The notes below the pieces were generated by a model. That model saw only the letters and a program-made list of their open reading frames with translations, had not been told where the DNA came from and did not search any database. Below, piece by piece: positions 54,403 to 62,277 of a DNA stretch of 64,000 bases. Every line of letters begins with the position of its first letter. Position 1 is the first letter of the stretch. The translations under genes were made by a program, and so were the position numbers. Location: positions 186,001 to 250,000 of the forward strand of contig CAZIUE010000001.1 in the NCBI GenBank assembly GCA_964542535.1. Direction: 5' to 3'. The stretch comes from Pseudopelobacter sp964542535 (GTDB lineage Bacteria > Desulfobacterota > Desulfuromonadia > Geobacterales > Pseudopelobacteraceae).

Positions 54403-55898
54403 CGAACTGCACGGACAGAATCTACGGCTCTGAATTCACTCCCGGGGAGATCGCCGAGGCCGTGGCCGCCGGCCGCCTGCTCTCCATGGAGATCGAGTTC
54501 AACCGGAACTGCAACTTCAGCTGCGTCTACTGCTACGCCTCCAGCCCCCAGGTCCGGCGGGACGACCTGAGCCGGGAGGAGTTCAGGGACGTCATCGCCC
54601 AGGCCCGGGACCTGGGGGCGCGCAAGATCATCATCCTGGGGGGGGAGCCGATGCTCTACCCCCACATCATGGAGATGATCGGCTATATCCGTTCCCTGGA
54701 CATGCAGGTGGAGCTGTTTACCAACGGCGCCGCTATCACGGCCGATGTGGCCCGGGAGCTGTTCGGGCAGCGGGTCAGGGTGGTGCTGAAGATGAACAGC
54801 CGCGACGAGAGCCTTCAAGACACCCTGTGCGGCCGCGGCGGGGCCCATGCCCAGATCCGTGAAGCCTTCGAGAACCTCAAACAGGCCGGCTATCCCGCGC
54901 CGGACCGCCCCCTGGGGGTCAGCTCCATCGTCTGCCGGCAGAACGTGGATGAACTGCCTGACATGTGGCGCTGGCTGCGCGACCAGGGGATTCTCCCCTA
55001 TTTCGAGATGATCACCCCCCAGGGGGGCGCCCGCGAGCACGACATGCTGGCGCTGGACTCCCACCGGGTGGAGCGGTTCTTCCGTGACATCGCCGAAATC
55101 GACGCAGCCAGCTACGGCCACCAGTGGGAGCCCCAGCCCCCCCTGGTGGGGGGGGCCTGCCTGCGGCACCAGTACTCCTGCGCCGTTTCCTCCCAGGGGT
55201 TCGTCCAGTCCTGCGTCGGCATCACCATCCCCATCGGTGACCTGCGCCGCCAGAGCCTGAAGGAGATCCTGCGCGACAGCGAGGTGGTGCAGGACCTGAA
55301 GAACTACCACGAGCTTATCAAGGGGCCCTGCCGCGACTGCGACCGGCTGGAGCACTGCTACGGCTGCCGCGGCGCGGCATACCAGCTCACCGGCGACTAC
55401 CTGGCGTCCGACCCGCTCTGCTGGAGAAACAGCCAGCGCCGCGACGAGATCATGTCCCTCCCCCTGGAGGTGTCCCGCTTCATGCCCCACCAGTCCCCCA
55501 TGCTGCTGGTGGACCGCCTGCTGCAGGTGGGGGACCGGACCTCCCTGTGCGAGATGACCGTGCGGGACGACATGATCTTCGTGGATCAGGAGGGGAAATT
55601 GGACGGCGCCGCCTATCCGGAGATTATCTCCCAGGCCGTGGCGGCCCAGGAGGGGTTCCGCAGGATCGCCAGCTCCCGGCCGCTGGTGGAGGGGTTCCTG
55701 CTGGGGGTCAAGAAGCTGGAGATCCCGGGCGAGGGGCGGGTTGGAGACCGTCTGCATATTTCCCTCTACAAGGCCTCCCGCTTCGGCGACTTCGGCATCC
55801 TGGAGGGGACGGTGATGAACGGCGACGCGGTGATCGCCCGGGGCGAGGTCAAGGTCTGGCAGAGCGGCGCCGGGAGCGGTGAGGAGGAGTCACCATGA
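54399..55898 (+). CDS. Radical SAM/SPASM protein fused to an ApeP-like hotdog dehydratase
   Basis: A 499-residue two-part protein. Residues 1-350 form a radical SAM enzyme: the cluster motif C38-x3-C42-x2-C45 (NRNCNFSCVYCYA), GGEPMLYP, and a SPASM-like C-terminal set of cysteines (CLRHQYSC, QSCVG, CRDC, CYGCRG, LCWRN) for auxiliary iron-sulfur clusters. Residues about 355-495 are a hotdog domain with MPHQSPMLLVDRL and YPEIISQAVAAQEGF, which resembles the ApeP family of 3-hydroxyacyl-ACP dehydratases; the FabZ-type GHFPG motif is missing, as in ApeP. The fusion implies the radical chemistry acts on ACP-bound acyl intermediates. It starts and ends in four-base overlaps. Alternative: the radical SAM half acts on a peptide, as many SPASM proteins do. 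Confidence 0.88.
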   Translation: MTNCTDRIYGSEFTPGEIAEAVAAGRLLSMEIEFNRNCNFSCVYCYASSPQVRRDDLSREEFRDVIAQARDLGARKIIILGGEPMLYPHIMEMIGYIRSLDMQVELFTNGAAITADVARELFGQRVRVVLKMNSRDESLQDTLCGRGGAHAQIREAFENLKQAGYPAPDRPLGVSSIVCRQNVDELPDMWRWLRDQGILPYFEMITPQGGAREHDMLALDSHRVERFFRDIAEIDAASYGHQWEPQPPLVGGACLRHQYSCAVSSQGFVQSCVGITIPIGDLRRQSLKEILRDSEVVQDLKNYHELIKGPCRDCDRLEHCYGCRGAAYQLTGDYLASDPLCWRNSQRRDEIMSLPLEVSRFMPHQSPMLLVDRLLQVGDRTSLCEMTVRDDMIFVDQEGKLDGAAYPEIISQAVAAQEGFRRIASSRPLVEGFLLGVKKLEIPGEGRVGDRLHISLYKASRFGDFGILEGTVMNGDAVIARGEVKVWQSGAGSGEEESP

Positions 55899-56554
55899 AG
55901 AGTGTGGTACTGCTTGTGCTGTGCGTGCTGCTGGCGGTTCCCGCCCGGAGCGCGGAGCAGGCGCGGCCGGGGATGCATCCGGCCGATCTGCCGGCTCTGC
56001 TGCGGGACCTGGGCAGGAAGGCCGCCGGCTTCAAAACTCTCAAGACCGACTTCGTCCAGGAGAAGAAGATGGCCATGTTCCGGGAGAAGCTGGTGCTGAA
56101 GGGGCGCATCTACCTGCGGAAACCGAACCGGGTGGCCTGGCACGTGGATTCTCCCCTGCGCTATTCGGTGCTGATCACGGACCGGCTGGTGCGGCAGTGG
56201 GATGAAGAGACCAACCGGGTCCAGGAACTCTCCCTGGCCAGGAATCCGATCCTGCAGAATGTGCTCGGCCAGCTGACGGTCTGGTTCTCGGGCGAGTACG
56301 GTTCGCTGCTGGAGACGAACGACGTTCGCGTGGTCAGCCGTCAGCCCCTGGCGCTTGAGTTCACCCCCCGCCCCTCCAGCATCTCCCGCGCGGCGATCAG
56401 GTCCATTACCATCACCTTCCGGGACGACCAGACCTACCTGCAGCAGATCCGTATTCAGGAACTTAACGGCGACCTGACCACTCTGCGTTTTCACAACACC
56501 ATCATGAACGTCCCCCTGGACAGCCGCTGCTTCGAGGTCAAGGGGCGTGTTTGA
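55895..56554 (+). CDS. LolA-like outer-membrane lipid carrier protein
   Basis: A 219-residue periplasmic protein with a signal peptide (MKSVVLLVLCVLLAVPARSA) and the LolA-fold pattern: FKTLKTDFVQEKKM, then KGRIYLRKPNRVAWHV and a C-terminal FEVKGRV. Members of this family in aryl polyene clusters are thought to move the lipid product across the periplasm. It overlaps the radical SAM-dehydratase gene by four bases and the exporter gene by eight. The general lipoprotein chaperone LolA is normally elsewhere, so this copy is probably dedicated. Confidence 0.88.
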   Translation: MKSVVLLVLCVLLAVPARSAEQARPGMHPADLPALLRDLGRKAAGFKTLKTDFVQEKKMAMFREKLVLKGRIYLRKPNRVAWHVDSPLRYSVLITDRLVRQWDEETNRVQELSLARNPILQNVLGQLTVWFSGEYGSLLETNDVRVVSRQPLALEFTPRPSSISRAAIRSITITFRDDQTYLQQIRIQELNGDLTTLRFHNTIMNVPLDSRCFEVKGRV

Positions 56555-58931
56555 CGCCATCTTTTCGCGGCTGTACGGCCGCGCCCTGCGCCACAGGCGG
56601 GCGGTGCTCTGGCTGGTGCTGCTGCTGACCCTGGCCGCCGGCGCGGCCCTGTCCCTGATCCGCTACGAGGGGAACATCGACCTGATGCTGCCGCCGGACC
56701 CGGAGATCAGCCGCGACATGGAGTTCCTGCGGGGCTCCAGCTTCTCGGACAAGATGGTCGTCTCCCTTGCCCTGACCGATCCCTCCCGGACGCGCGGGGA
56801 CCTCTTCCGGGCCGTGGACCAGCTGGCCGGGTCCCTGACCCCGCCCCTGTTCATGAAGGTTGTTTCCGGCTTCTCCCTGGCCACCGCCATGGACGAACTG
56901 TCCGTGTTGCGCTATGCGCCGCAGGTGCTGGGAGAACGGGATCTGGCCGTCATCGACGGCCAGATCAGTGAGGATGTGGTATCCCGCAAGCTGCGGAGCA
57001 TCTATCTGCAGGCCCTCAGGCCGGAGAGCCTCTTCACCTCCTCCCTTTCCCGCGGCGACCCGCTGGACATCAAGCTGCTGCTGCTGGAAAAGATGCGCGC
57101 ACTGCCCGCCTCCATGGGGTACGACGTGTCCGTCGAGGAGGGGCATTTCATCAGCCGCGACGGCCGTCACTCCCTGCTGATCATCCAGACGTCGGTACCC
57201 ATGATGGACAGCCCGGGGAGCAAGCGGCTGGTGGCGGCCATCCAGGAGCGCATCAGGGAGCTTCCCCCCTATGTCAGGGCCGATGTCATCAGCGGTCACC
57301 TGCATACGGTCAGCAACGAACAGGTGATCAAGCACGACATCACGGTCGTCTCCCTGATCGCCTCGGTGACCTTCCTGCTGCTGTTTCTGCTGCTGTTCCG
57401 CGACGGGCGGGTGCTGTTCGTGTTCATCATACCGATCATCGCCGTACTCTGGGCCATCCCCCTGGCAACGGCCCTGGAGGGGCGGCTCTCGTTCATGGTG
57501 ATCGGTTTCGGCACGGCCATCGCCGGAATCTCCGACTACGGCCTGGTGGTGTACATCGCCATGAAGCGGGGCGTGGCTGTCGACCAGATGCTCAAGATCG
57601 CCCGGCTGGTCAGCGTGGACGCGGCCACCACCATGTTCAGTTTCCTGGTCCTGTACGTATCCGTGATTCACGGCTATCACCAGCTGGCGCTCTTTTCCGG
57701 TCTGTGCGTGGTGATCTGCCTGGCCCTGTCGCTGTTCCTGCTGCCGCCGCTGCTCTCCTGGGAGGGGCGTTCCCTGGTCAGCGACGACGCCATCGGCGAG
57801 CGGCTGGAGCGGCTTTTCAAACCCTCCCGGACGTATGTCGTTGTCTGGGGCGGGCTGACCGGTCTGGCGCTGCTCCTCTCCCTTTCGGTTACCTTCGACA
57901 ATGACGTAAAGAAACTGGACGGCGCCGGAGCCGAGGTCGTGCAGGCTGAACAGCGGTTCCGTGAGGTGTGGGGAGGCGCGGCCAGCCAGGCCCTGTTCGT
58001 GGTTACCGCGCGCGGCCTGGAGCAGGCCATGGAGGTCAACGACCGGGTCTACGGGGACCTGGCCGGGACCCCCCTCGGGCGGGAGTTCACCAGCCTGGCC
58101 CAGTTCTGGCCTTCGGCGCAGGCGCGCCGGGAGAACGTCCGACGCTGGGAGCTCTTCTGGTCCCAGGGGCGGGAACAGCGGCTCAAGGAGCTGATCCGCC
58201 GCGCATCGGCCGCTCAGGGGTTTTCCGGAAACGCCTTCGACCCTTTCTTCCAGGGTTTGCGCGCCTCCTCCGTCGGGGAGCGGGACGCGGCCGCGGGCGG
58301 GGTGATCGCCCAGCTCCAGGATCGATTTGTGTTGAGCAAAAACGGAGAATACCGTATCGTATCCTACTTTCCCGACCGGCCGGAGTATATCGCCGGCCTG
58401 AAGGAGATCACGCGGCGCTATCCGGGAACCTTTGTCGTGTCGGGCAGGGCGCTGTCTGATTCCATATCCGTCATTACCGGCCGCGAGATCAGGATCCTGG
58501 CGCCGCTGGCGATCCTGCTCAACGTGCTCCTGACCTGGCTGCTCTTCAGGGAGTGGCGCTACACCCTGATCGCCCTGGTGCCGCTGGCGACCGGCGTCAT
58601 CTGGCTGACCGGCGTCATGTCGCTTCTGCACATCCCGCTGAACGTCATCACCGTCGTGGCCGCCATCGTCTCCACCGGTGTGGTGGTGGACTACGGAAAC
58701 GGCATGGCCTATGAGCACCGCCACGCCCTGAAGAGCGGAGCACCGCTGGCCGTGACCATGTCGGCGGCCACCAACCTGATCGGCTGCGGGGTGCTGCTGT
58801 TTGCCAAGCACCCGGCGCTGTTTTCCACCGGCGTGGCCATGTCCATCAGTATGGCCAGCGGTTATCTCACGGCGGTGCTGGTGGTGCCCTCGCTCTGCTC
58901 CATGCTGCGGGAGCGGGGAGCGCGGCCGTGA
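56547..58931 (+). CDS. MMPL/RND-family lipid exporter
   Basis: A 794-residue inner-membrane protein with two repeats: a helix near residue 20, a large periplasmic loop and five helices (about 250-400), then a second helix near 430, another loop and five helices (about 640-780). This is the MMPL arrangement of lipid and hydrophobic-product exporters. Polar residues within the helices (FGTAIAGISDYGL in the first repeat, STGVVVDYGNGMAYEHRH in the second) fit proton coupling. A GTG start overlaps the LolA-like gene. It probably exports the product of this operon, with the LolA-like and DUF3261 proteins completing the path to the outer membrane. Confidence 0.9.
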   Translation: MFDAIFSRLYGRALRHRRAVLWLVLLLTLAAGAALSLIRYEGNIDLMLPPDPEISRDMEFLRGSSFSDKMVVSLALTDPSRTRGDLFRAVDQLAGSLTPPLFMKVVSGFSLATAMDELSVLRYAPQVLGERDLAVIDGQISEDVVSRKLRSIYLQALRPESLFTSSLSRGDPLDIKLLLLEKMRALPASMGYDVSVEEGHFISRDGRHSLLIIQTSVPMMDSPGSKRLVAAIQERIRELPPYVRADVISGHLHTVSNEQVIKHDITVVSLIASVTFLLLFLLLFRDGRVLFVFIIPIIAVLWAIPLATALEGRLSFMVIGFGTAIAGISDYGLVVYIAMKRGVAVDQMLKIARLVSVDAATTMFSFLVLYVSVIHGYHQLALFSGLCVVICLALSLFLLPPLLSWEGRSLVSDDAIGERLERLFKPSRTYVVVWGGLTGLALLLSLSVTFDNDVKKLDGAGAEVVQAEQRFREVWGGAASQALFVVTARGLEQAMEVNDRVYGDLAGTPLGREFTSLAQFWPSAQARRENVRRWELFWSQGREQRLKELIRRASAAQGFSGNAFDPFFQGLRASSVGERDAAAGGVIAQLQDRFVLSKNGEYRIVSYFPDRPEYIAGLKEITRRYPGTFVVSGRALSDSISVITGREIRILAPLAILLNVLLTWLLFREWRYTLIALVPLATGVIWLTGVMSLLHIPLNVITVVAAIVSTGVVVDYGNGMAYEHRHALKSGAPLAVTMSAATNLIGCGVLLFAKHPALFSTGVAMSISMASGYLTAVLVVPSLCSMLRERGARP

Positions 58932-59593
58932 CCAGGCTGGCCGCCCTGCTCCTGGCGCTGCTCGTCGCCGGCTGCGCCGCAGCGCCCCCCTTCCGGGAGA
59001 CGCCGGCGGTTCCCTTGGGGCAGCTGGAGCCGGCACGGGTGCGGGACGACTTCCGGGCCCTCCTGCCGGAGCGTTTCCAGCTGCTCAACTCGGTGGTGTT
59101 CGAGTTCGCCGGCCAGTCGTTCGCGGCCATCGGCTACCTGGAAATCGACCGGGGTGACGACAGCTTCCGGGTAACCTGCCTGAATCCCCTGGGGGTACGG
59201 CTGTTCGAGCTGTCCGGCCGAGGTGGCGCCATCGAGGCCGGTTCGGTGCTGCCGCCCCTGATGCGCTACGGCGACCTGCCTGCTGTTGTGGGGAGCGATA
59301 TCGCCAGGATCTTCCTGGATCTGGTGCCGGCCGCCGATGCCCAGGTATGGCGGACGAAGCGGACCCTCAGCTTCTGGCAGCCGGCCGGAGCGGGGCGCAT
59401 GCAGTACCTGTTCGCCGGATCGCGGCACGACCTGCTGGAGAAGAACTACTACGAGGACGCCCGGATACAGTGGGGCGTCTCCTACTACGACTACGTCGAT
59501 CTGAAGGGGAAGCGCCATCCGCGGGGGATCGTGCTGACCAACCATGAACGCGGCTACCGCCTGACGGTGCGGCAGAAGGAGGTCCAGTGGTGA
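58928..59593 (+). CDS. DUF3261 outer-membrane lipoprotein
   Basis: A 221-residue protein with a lipoprotein signal (LLALLVAGC, modified cysteine at about residue 16). It is assigned to DUF3261 from its length, lipobox and place next to LolA-like and MMPL genes, an arrangement that recurs in aryl polyene clusters; the C-terminal YYDYVDLKGKRHPRGIVL is also consistent. The function is unknown, probably reception of the lipid product at the outer membrane. GTG start at 58928 overlaps the exporter stop by four bases. Confidence 0.82.
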   Translation: MTRLAALLLALLVAGCAAAPPFRETPAVPLGQLEPARVRDDFRALLPERFQLLNSVVFEFAGQSFAAIGYLEIDRGDDSFRVTCLNPLGVRLFELSGRGGAIEAGSVLPPLMRYGDLPAVVGSDIARIFLDLVPAADAQVWRTKRTLSFWQPAGAGRMQYLFAGSRHDLLEKNYYEDARIQWGVSYYDYVDLKGKRHPRGIVLTNHERGYRLTVRQKEVQW

Positions 59594-59988
59594 GCAGGAT
59601 CAGGAGGGAGATCGAACAGTGCCGCCGCGACCTTGTGCGCGACGGCGCGGCCCGGGGCGCCCGTTTCCGCTTCCCGGCGCAGTTCATCGGCTTTCAGGGA
59701 CACTTTCCCGGCAAACCGGTCCTGGCCGGAACCTGCCAGATCCAGTGCGTCCTCACCACCCTGGAGGGGCTCCTGGATGCCCGGATCGCCCTGGGGGAGG
59801 TCGTGATGGCCAAGTTCGTGGCGCCGGTGCTGCCGGAGCAGGAGATCGCCTGCCTGGTGAGCGACCTGACCGAGGCGGACGGGGAGCGGCTCTGCCGGGC
59901 GCGCATCACCCGGGAGGGGGAACGGGTCGCCGAGTTCAGGCTGCGGGTCCGCCTGGAGCCCGTTGCCGAAGGACGGCCGGTCCCATGA
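59587..59988 (+). CDS. FabA/FabZ-type hotdog protein (ApeI-like dehydratase)
   Basis: A 133-residue hotdog protein. The FQGHFPGKPVLAGTCQIQ segment is the catalytic GHFPG motif of 3-hydroxyacyl-ACP dehydratases with its histidine. The acidic residue expected a few positions later on the central helix (Glu in FabZ, Asp in FabA/ApeI) appears to be replaced by Gln or Cys, so activity may be altered or lost. In aryl polyene systems ApeI and ApeP form a heterodimer with one active site; here the partner would be the ApeP-like domain of the radical SAM fusion at 54399-55898, which could supply the missing residue. GTG start at 59587 or 59590. Confidence 0.82.
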   Translation: MVSRIRREIEQCRRDLVRDGAARGARFRFPAQFIGFQGHFPGKPVLAGTCQIQCVLTTLEGLLDARIALGEVVMAKFVAPVLPEQEIACLVSDLTEADGERLCRARITREGERVAEFRLRVRLEPVAEGRPVP

Positions 59989-60470
59989 GCGTGCGCAGGA
60001 AACGGAGCTATTTCGAGCGCCAGCCGGGCGCGCCCGAGCCGATCAGGGTGGAGATCGTGCGCCGCGTGCGCTTCAGCGAGGCCGACCCCATGGGGATCAT
60101 GTGGCACGGCCGCTATCCGCTCCTGTTCGAGGAAGCCTCCGAAGAGCTGGGGAGACGCTGCGGCCTCTCCTACGAGGAGTACCGCCAGGCCGGCCTCTAC
60201 GCGCCGATCCTGTCGCTGCACATCGACTATTTCCAGCCGCTGCGCCTGGCCGAGGAGTTCCGGGTGGCCGCCTCGCTGATCTGGCACGAGGGGGCCCGGC
60301 TGAACACCGAGTTCCAGGTGCTGAAACAGGACGGCAGCCTGGCCACCAGCGGCTACACCATCCAGCTGTTCACCGAGCAGCGGAGCGGGGAGCCCTGCAT
60401 GGTCACGCCGGCCATGCTGGAGCGCTGCCGGAGCAGGTGGAGTGCGGGGGAGTTCCATCCATGTCCATGA
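59985..60470 (+). CDS. Acyl thioesterase, 4HBT/YbgC family
   Basis: A 161-residue hotdog thioesterase. RVRFSEADPMGIMWHGRYPLLFEEA carries the catalytic aspartate and the conserved His-x-x-Tyr of the YbgC/4-hydroxybenzoyl-CoA thioesterase type. It may release the finished chain from ACP or clear mis-loaded acyl groups, as the ApeK-like thioesterases of related clusters do. ATG 59985 overlaps the previous stop (ATGA). Homology defines the start, although the frame is open further upstream. Confidence 0.88.
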   Translation: MSVRRKRSYFERQPGAPEPIRVEIVRRVRFSEADPMGIMWHGRYPLLFEEASEELGRRCGLSYEEYRQAGLYAPILSLHIDYFQPLRLAEEFRVAASLIWHEGARLNTEFQVLKQDGSLATSGYTIQLFTEQRSGEPCMVTPAMLERCRSRWSAGEFHPCP

Positions 60471-61603
60471 ACGTCGTGATCGTCGCAGCCGACTGCCTGA
60501 CCCCCTACGGCATGGGGGTCGAGGCCTGCTGGCAGGGACTCCTGTCGGGGAAGACGGCCATCTCCCGTCTGTCCCGTTTCGCCACCGGGGCCTTCATGTC
60601 CGACTACGCCGCCACGGTGGCGGGGCTCGATTACCACGGCGGCAGATCCCTGGTGATGCAGATGCTGGAGCGCCTGTTCACCTGTTCGGCCCCGCTGGTT
60701 CCGGCCGATGCGCCGCTGTACCTGGCAACCACCAAGGGGGAGATCGACTTCCTGGAGATGAGCGTGCTCTCCGGCAGCGGCGATGCCGACGAGAGCTCCC
60801 TGGAACGTCTGCTGGAAAAGGTCGCGGCCCTGAGCGGCGCCGGTGGGGGCGGTCTGGTACTGTCGGCGGCCTGCACCTCGGCCTCGGCCGCCGCGGCGCG
60901 GGGGGCGGCCCTGATTCGGGAGGGGGGCGCCGACTGCGTGCTGGTGGTGGCCTGCGACGCGGTCACGGAATTCGTCTTTTCCGGTTTTTCATCGCTGATG
61001 GCCCTGGACCGGCAGCCCTCCCGCCCCTTTGACCGGAACCGGGCCGGCCTGAGCGTGGGGGAGGCGGCCGCCTACCTGCTGCTCATGAGCGAGGAGCGGG
61101 CCCTGCGGGAGCGGCGCACTCCCCTGGCAGAGCTGGCCGGCTGGGGGATGAGCGACGACGCCAACCACATGACCGGGCCGAGCCGGGAGAGCGAGGGGAT
61201 GATCCGCGCCATCCGGGCCGCGCTGGCCCGCGCCTCCCTGGGGGAGGAACGCATCGACCTGATCTCCGCCCACGGCACCGGCACCCCCTACAACGACGCC
61301 ATGGAGATGCGCGCCTTCCGCTCCCTGTTCGGTGAGCGGCGGCCGCCGGTCTACTCCGTCAAGGGGGGCATCGGCCATACCATGGGTGCCGCCGGCCTGG
61401 TGGAGCTGATCGTGGCGGTGCGGGCCCTGTCCGCGGGAGTGGTGCCTCCCACCCTGAACCTGGAACAGCCCGGCGACGATGCCCGGGGCTGGGTTTCTGC
61501 CGAGCCCCGCCCCCTGGAGGCCTCCGGCCATGCCCTGGTGACCAACGCCGGCTTCAGCGGTATCAACACCGCCCTGGTGCTGGGCAGGGGAGTTGCGCCA
61601 TGA
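60461..61603 (+). CDS. Second beta-ketoacyl-ACP synthase
   Basis: A 380-residue ketosynthase, slightly shorter than FabF. The triad is complete: C138 in SAACTSASAA, His in SAHGTGTPYND and His in GGIGHTMGAAG. It differs clearly from the enzyme at 50733-51959, which suggests different chain lengths or substrates. ATG 60461 is used; a second in-frame ATG at 60467 overlaps the thioesterase stop. It is followed immediately by a smaller ketosynthase-like protein, with which it probably forms a KS-CLF pair, as in aryl polyene synthases. Confidence 0.93.
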   Translation: MSMNVVIVAADCLTPYGMGVEACWQGLLSGKTAISRLSRFATGAFMSDYAATVAGLDYHGGRSLVMQMLERLFTCSAPLVPADAPLYLATTKGEIDFLEMSVLSGSGDADESSLERLLEKVAALSGAGGGGLVLSAACTSASAAAARGAALIREGGADCVLVVACDAVTEFVFSGFSSLMALDRQPSRPFDRNRAGLSVGEAAAYLLLMSEERALRERRTPLAELAGWGMSDDANHMTGPSRESEGMIRAIRAALARASLGEERIDLISAHGTGTPYNDAMEMRAFRSLFGERRPPVYSVKGGIGHTMGAAGLVELIVAVRALSAGVVPPTLNLEQPGDDARGWVSAEPRPLEASGHALVTNAGFSGINTALVLGRGVAP

Positions 61604-62277
61604 GCGGCATCCACCTGACCGGCGTCGGCTGGCTGACGGAGACGGAGTACGGCTCCGTTGCCCGCGATGAACGGTACCGGTTTGACCAGGGGCAGGGGGT
61701 CGCCTCCCTGGGGCGTGCGGGGCTGTTCTCCCATCCCTTCAAAAACTTCGCCCGCCTGGACCTGGCCTCCAAGCTGACCGTCTGCGCCGTGGCCCTGGCC
61801 CTGAAGGACGCCGGCGTCTCCTATGACCCGGCGGACAAACAGCCCATGGGCATCCTGGGGAGCGGAGTCCCGGGTGCCCTGGCCTCGGACCTGGCCTATT
61901 TCAGCGACTACGTCCACAACGGCCGCACCCTGTCCCGGGCCAACCTGTTCATCTATACCCTCCCTTCCAGCCCCCTGGGAGAGGCTGCCATCCATTTCGG
62001 GCTGGTGGGGCCGCTGTTCTTCGCCACCGGGGGGGCAGGCTCCGTTGCCGCCATCCTGGACATGGCCGGCGCCATGCTGGCCGCGGGGGAGGCTGAGCGC
62101 ATGCTGGTGGGACAGGTCGGTGCCGGCGAGGCGCTCTACCTGCTCCTGGAAGGGGAGCAAGGCGGCCGGCCCCTCTGTCCGCTGGACCAGGCCCGGGCGG
62201 TCGTGGCATCGGGCCGGGATGTGGCGGCCATGGCACATGAGTTTTCACTCCTGAAAGGTACGAAGGGCGCAACGTGA
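61600..62277 (+). CDS. Ketosynthase-like chain-length-factor homologue
   Basis: A 225-residue protein matching the N-terminal half of a ketosynthase, in the style of the short Ketoacyl-synt_2 family. The position of the nucleophile is occupied by glycine (TGGAGSVAAIL), and the two catalytic histidine motifs of the C-terminal half are missing, so it cannot condense by itself. It begins inside the last codons of the preceding ketosynthase gene (ATGA). A structural partner that sets chain length is the usual interpretation; heterodimer formation is inferred. Confidence 0.85.
   Translation: MSGIHLTGVGWLTETEYGSVARDERYRFDQGQGVASLGRAGLFSHPFKNFARLDLASKLTVCAVALALKDAGVSYDPADKQPMGILGSGVPGALASDLAYFSDYVHNGRTLSRANLFIYTLPSSPLGEAAIHFGLVGPLFFATGGAGSVAAILDMAGAMLAAGEAERMLVGQVGAGEALYLLLEGEQGGRPLCPLDQARAVVASGRDVAAMAHEFSLLKGTKGAT

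Noticed and set aside
56538..59036. 832-codon minus-strand frame over the MMPL exporter
   Set aside because: Same artefact; the plus strand has membrane helices in the MMPL pattern and operon overlaps.
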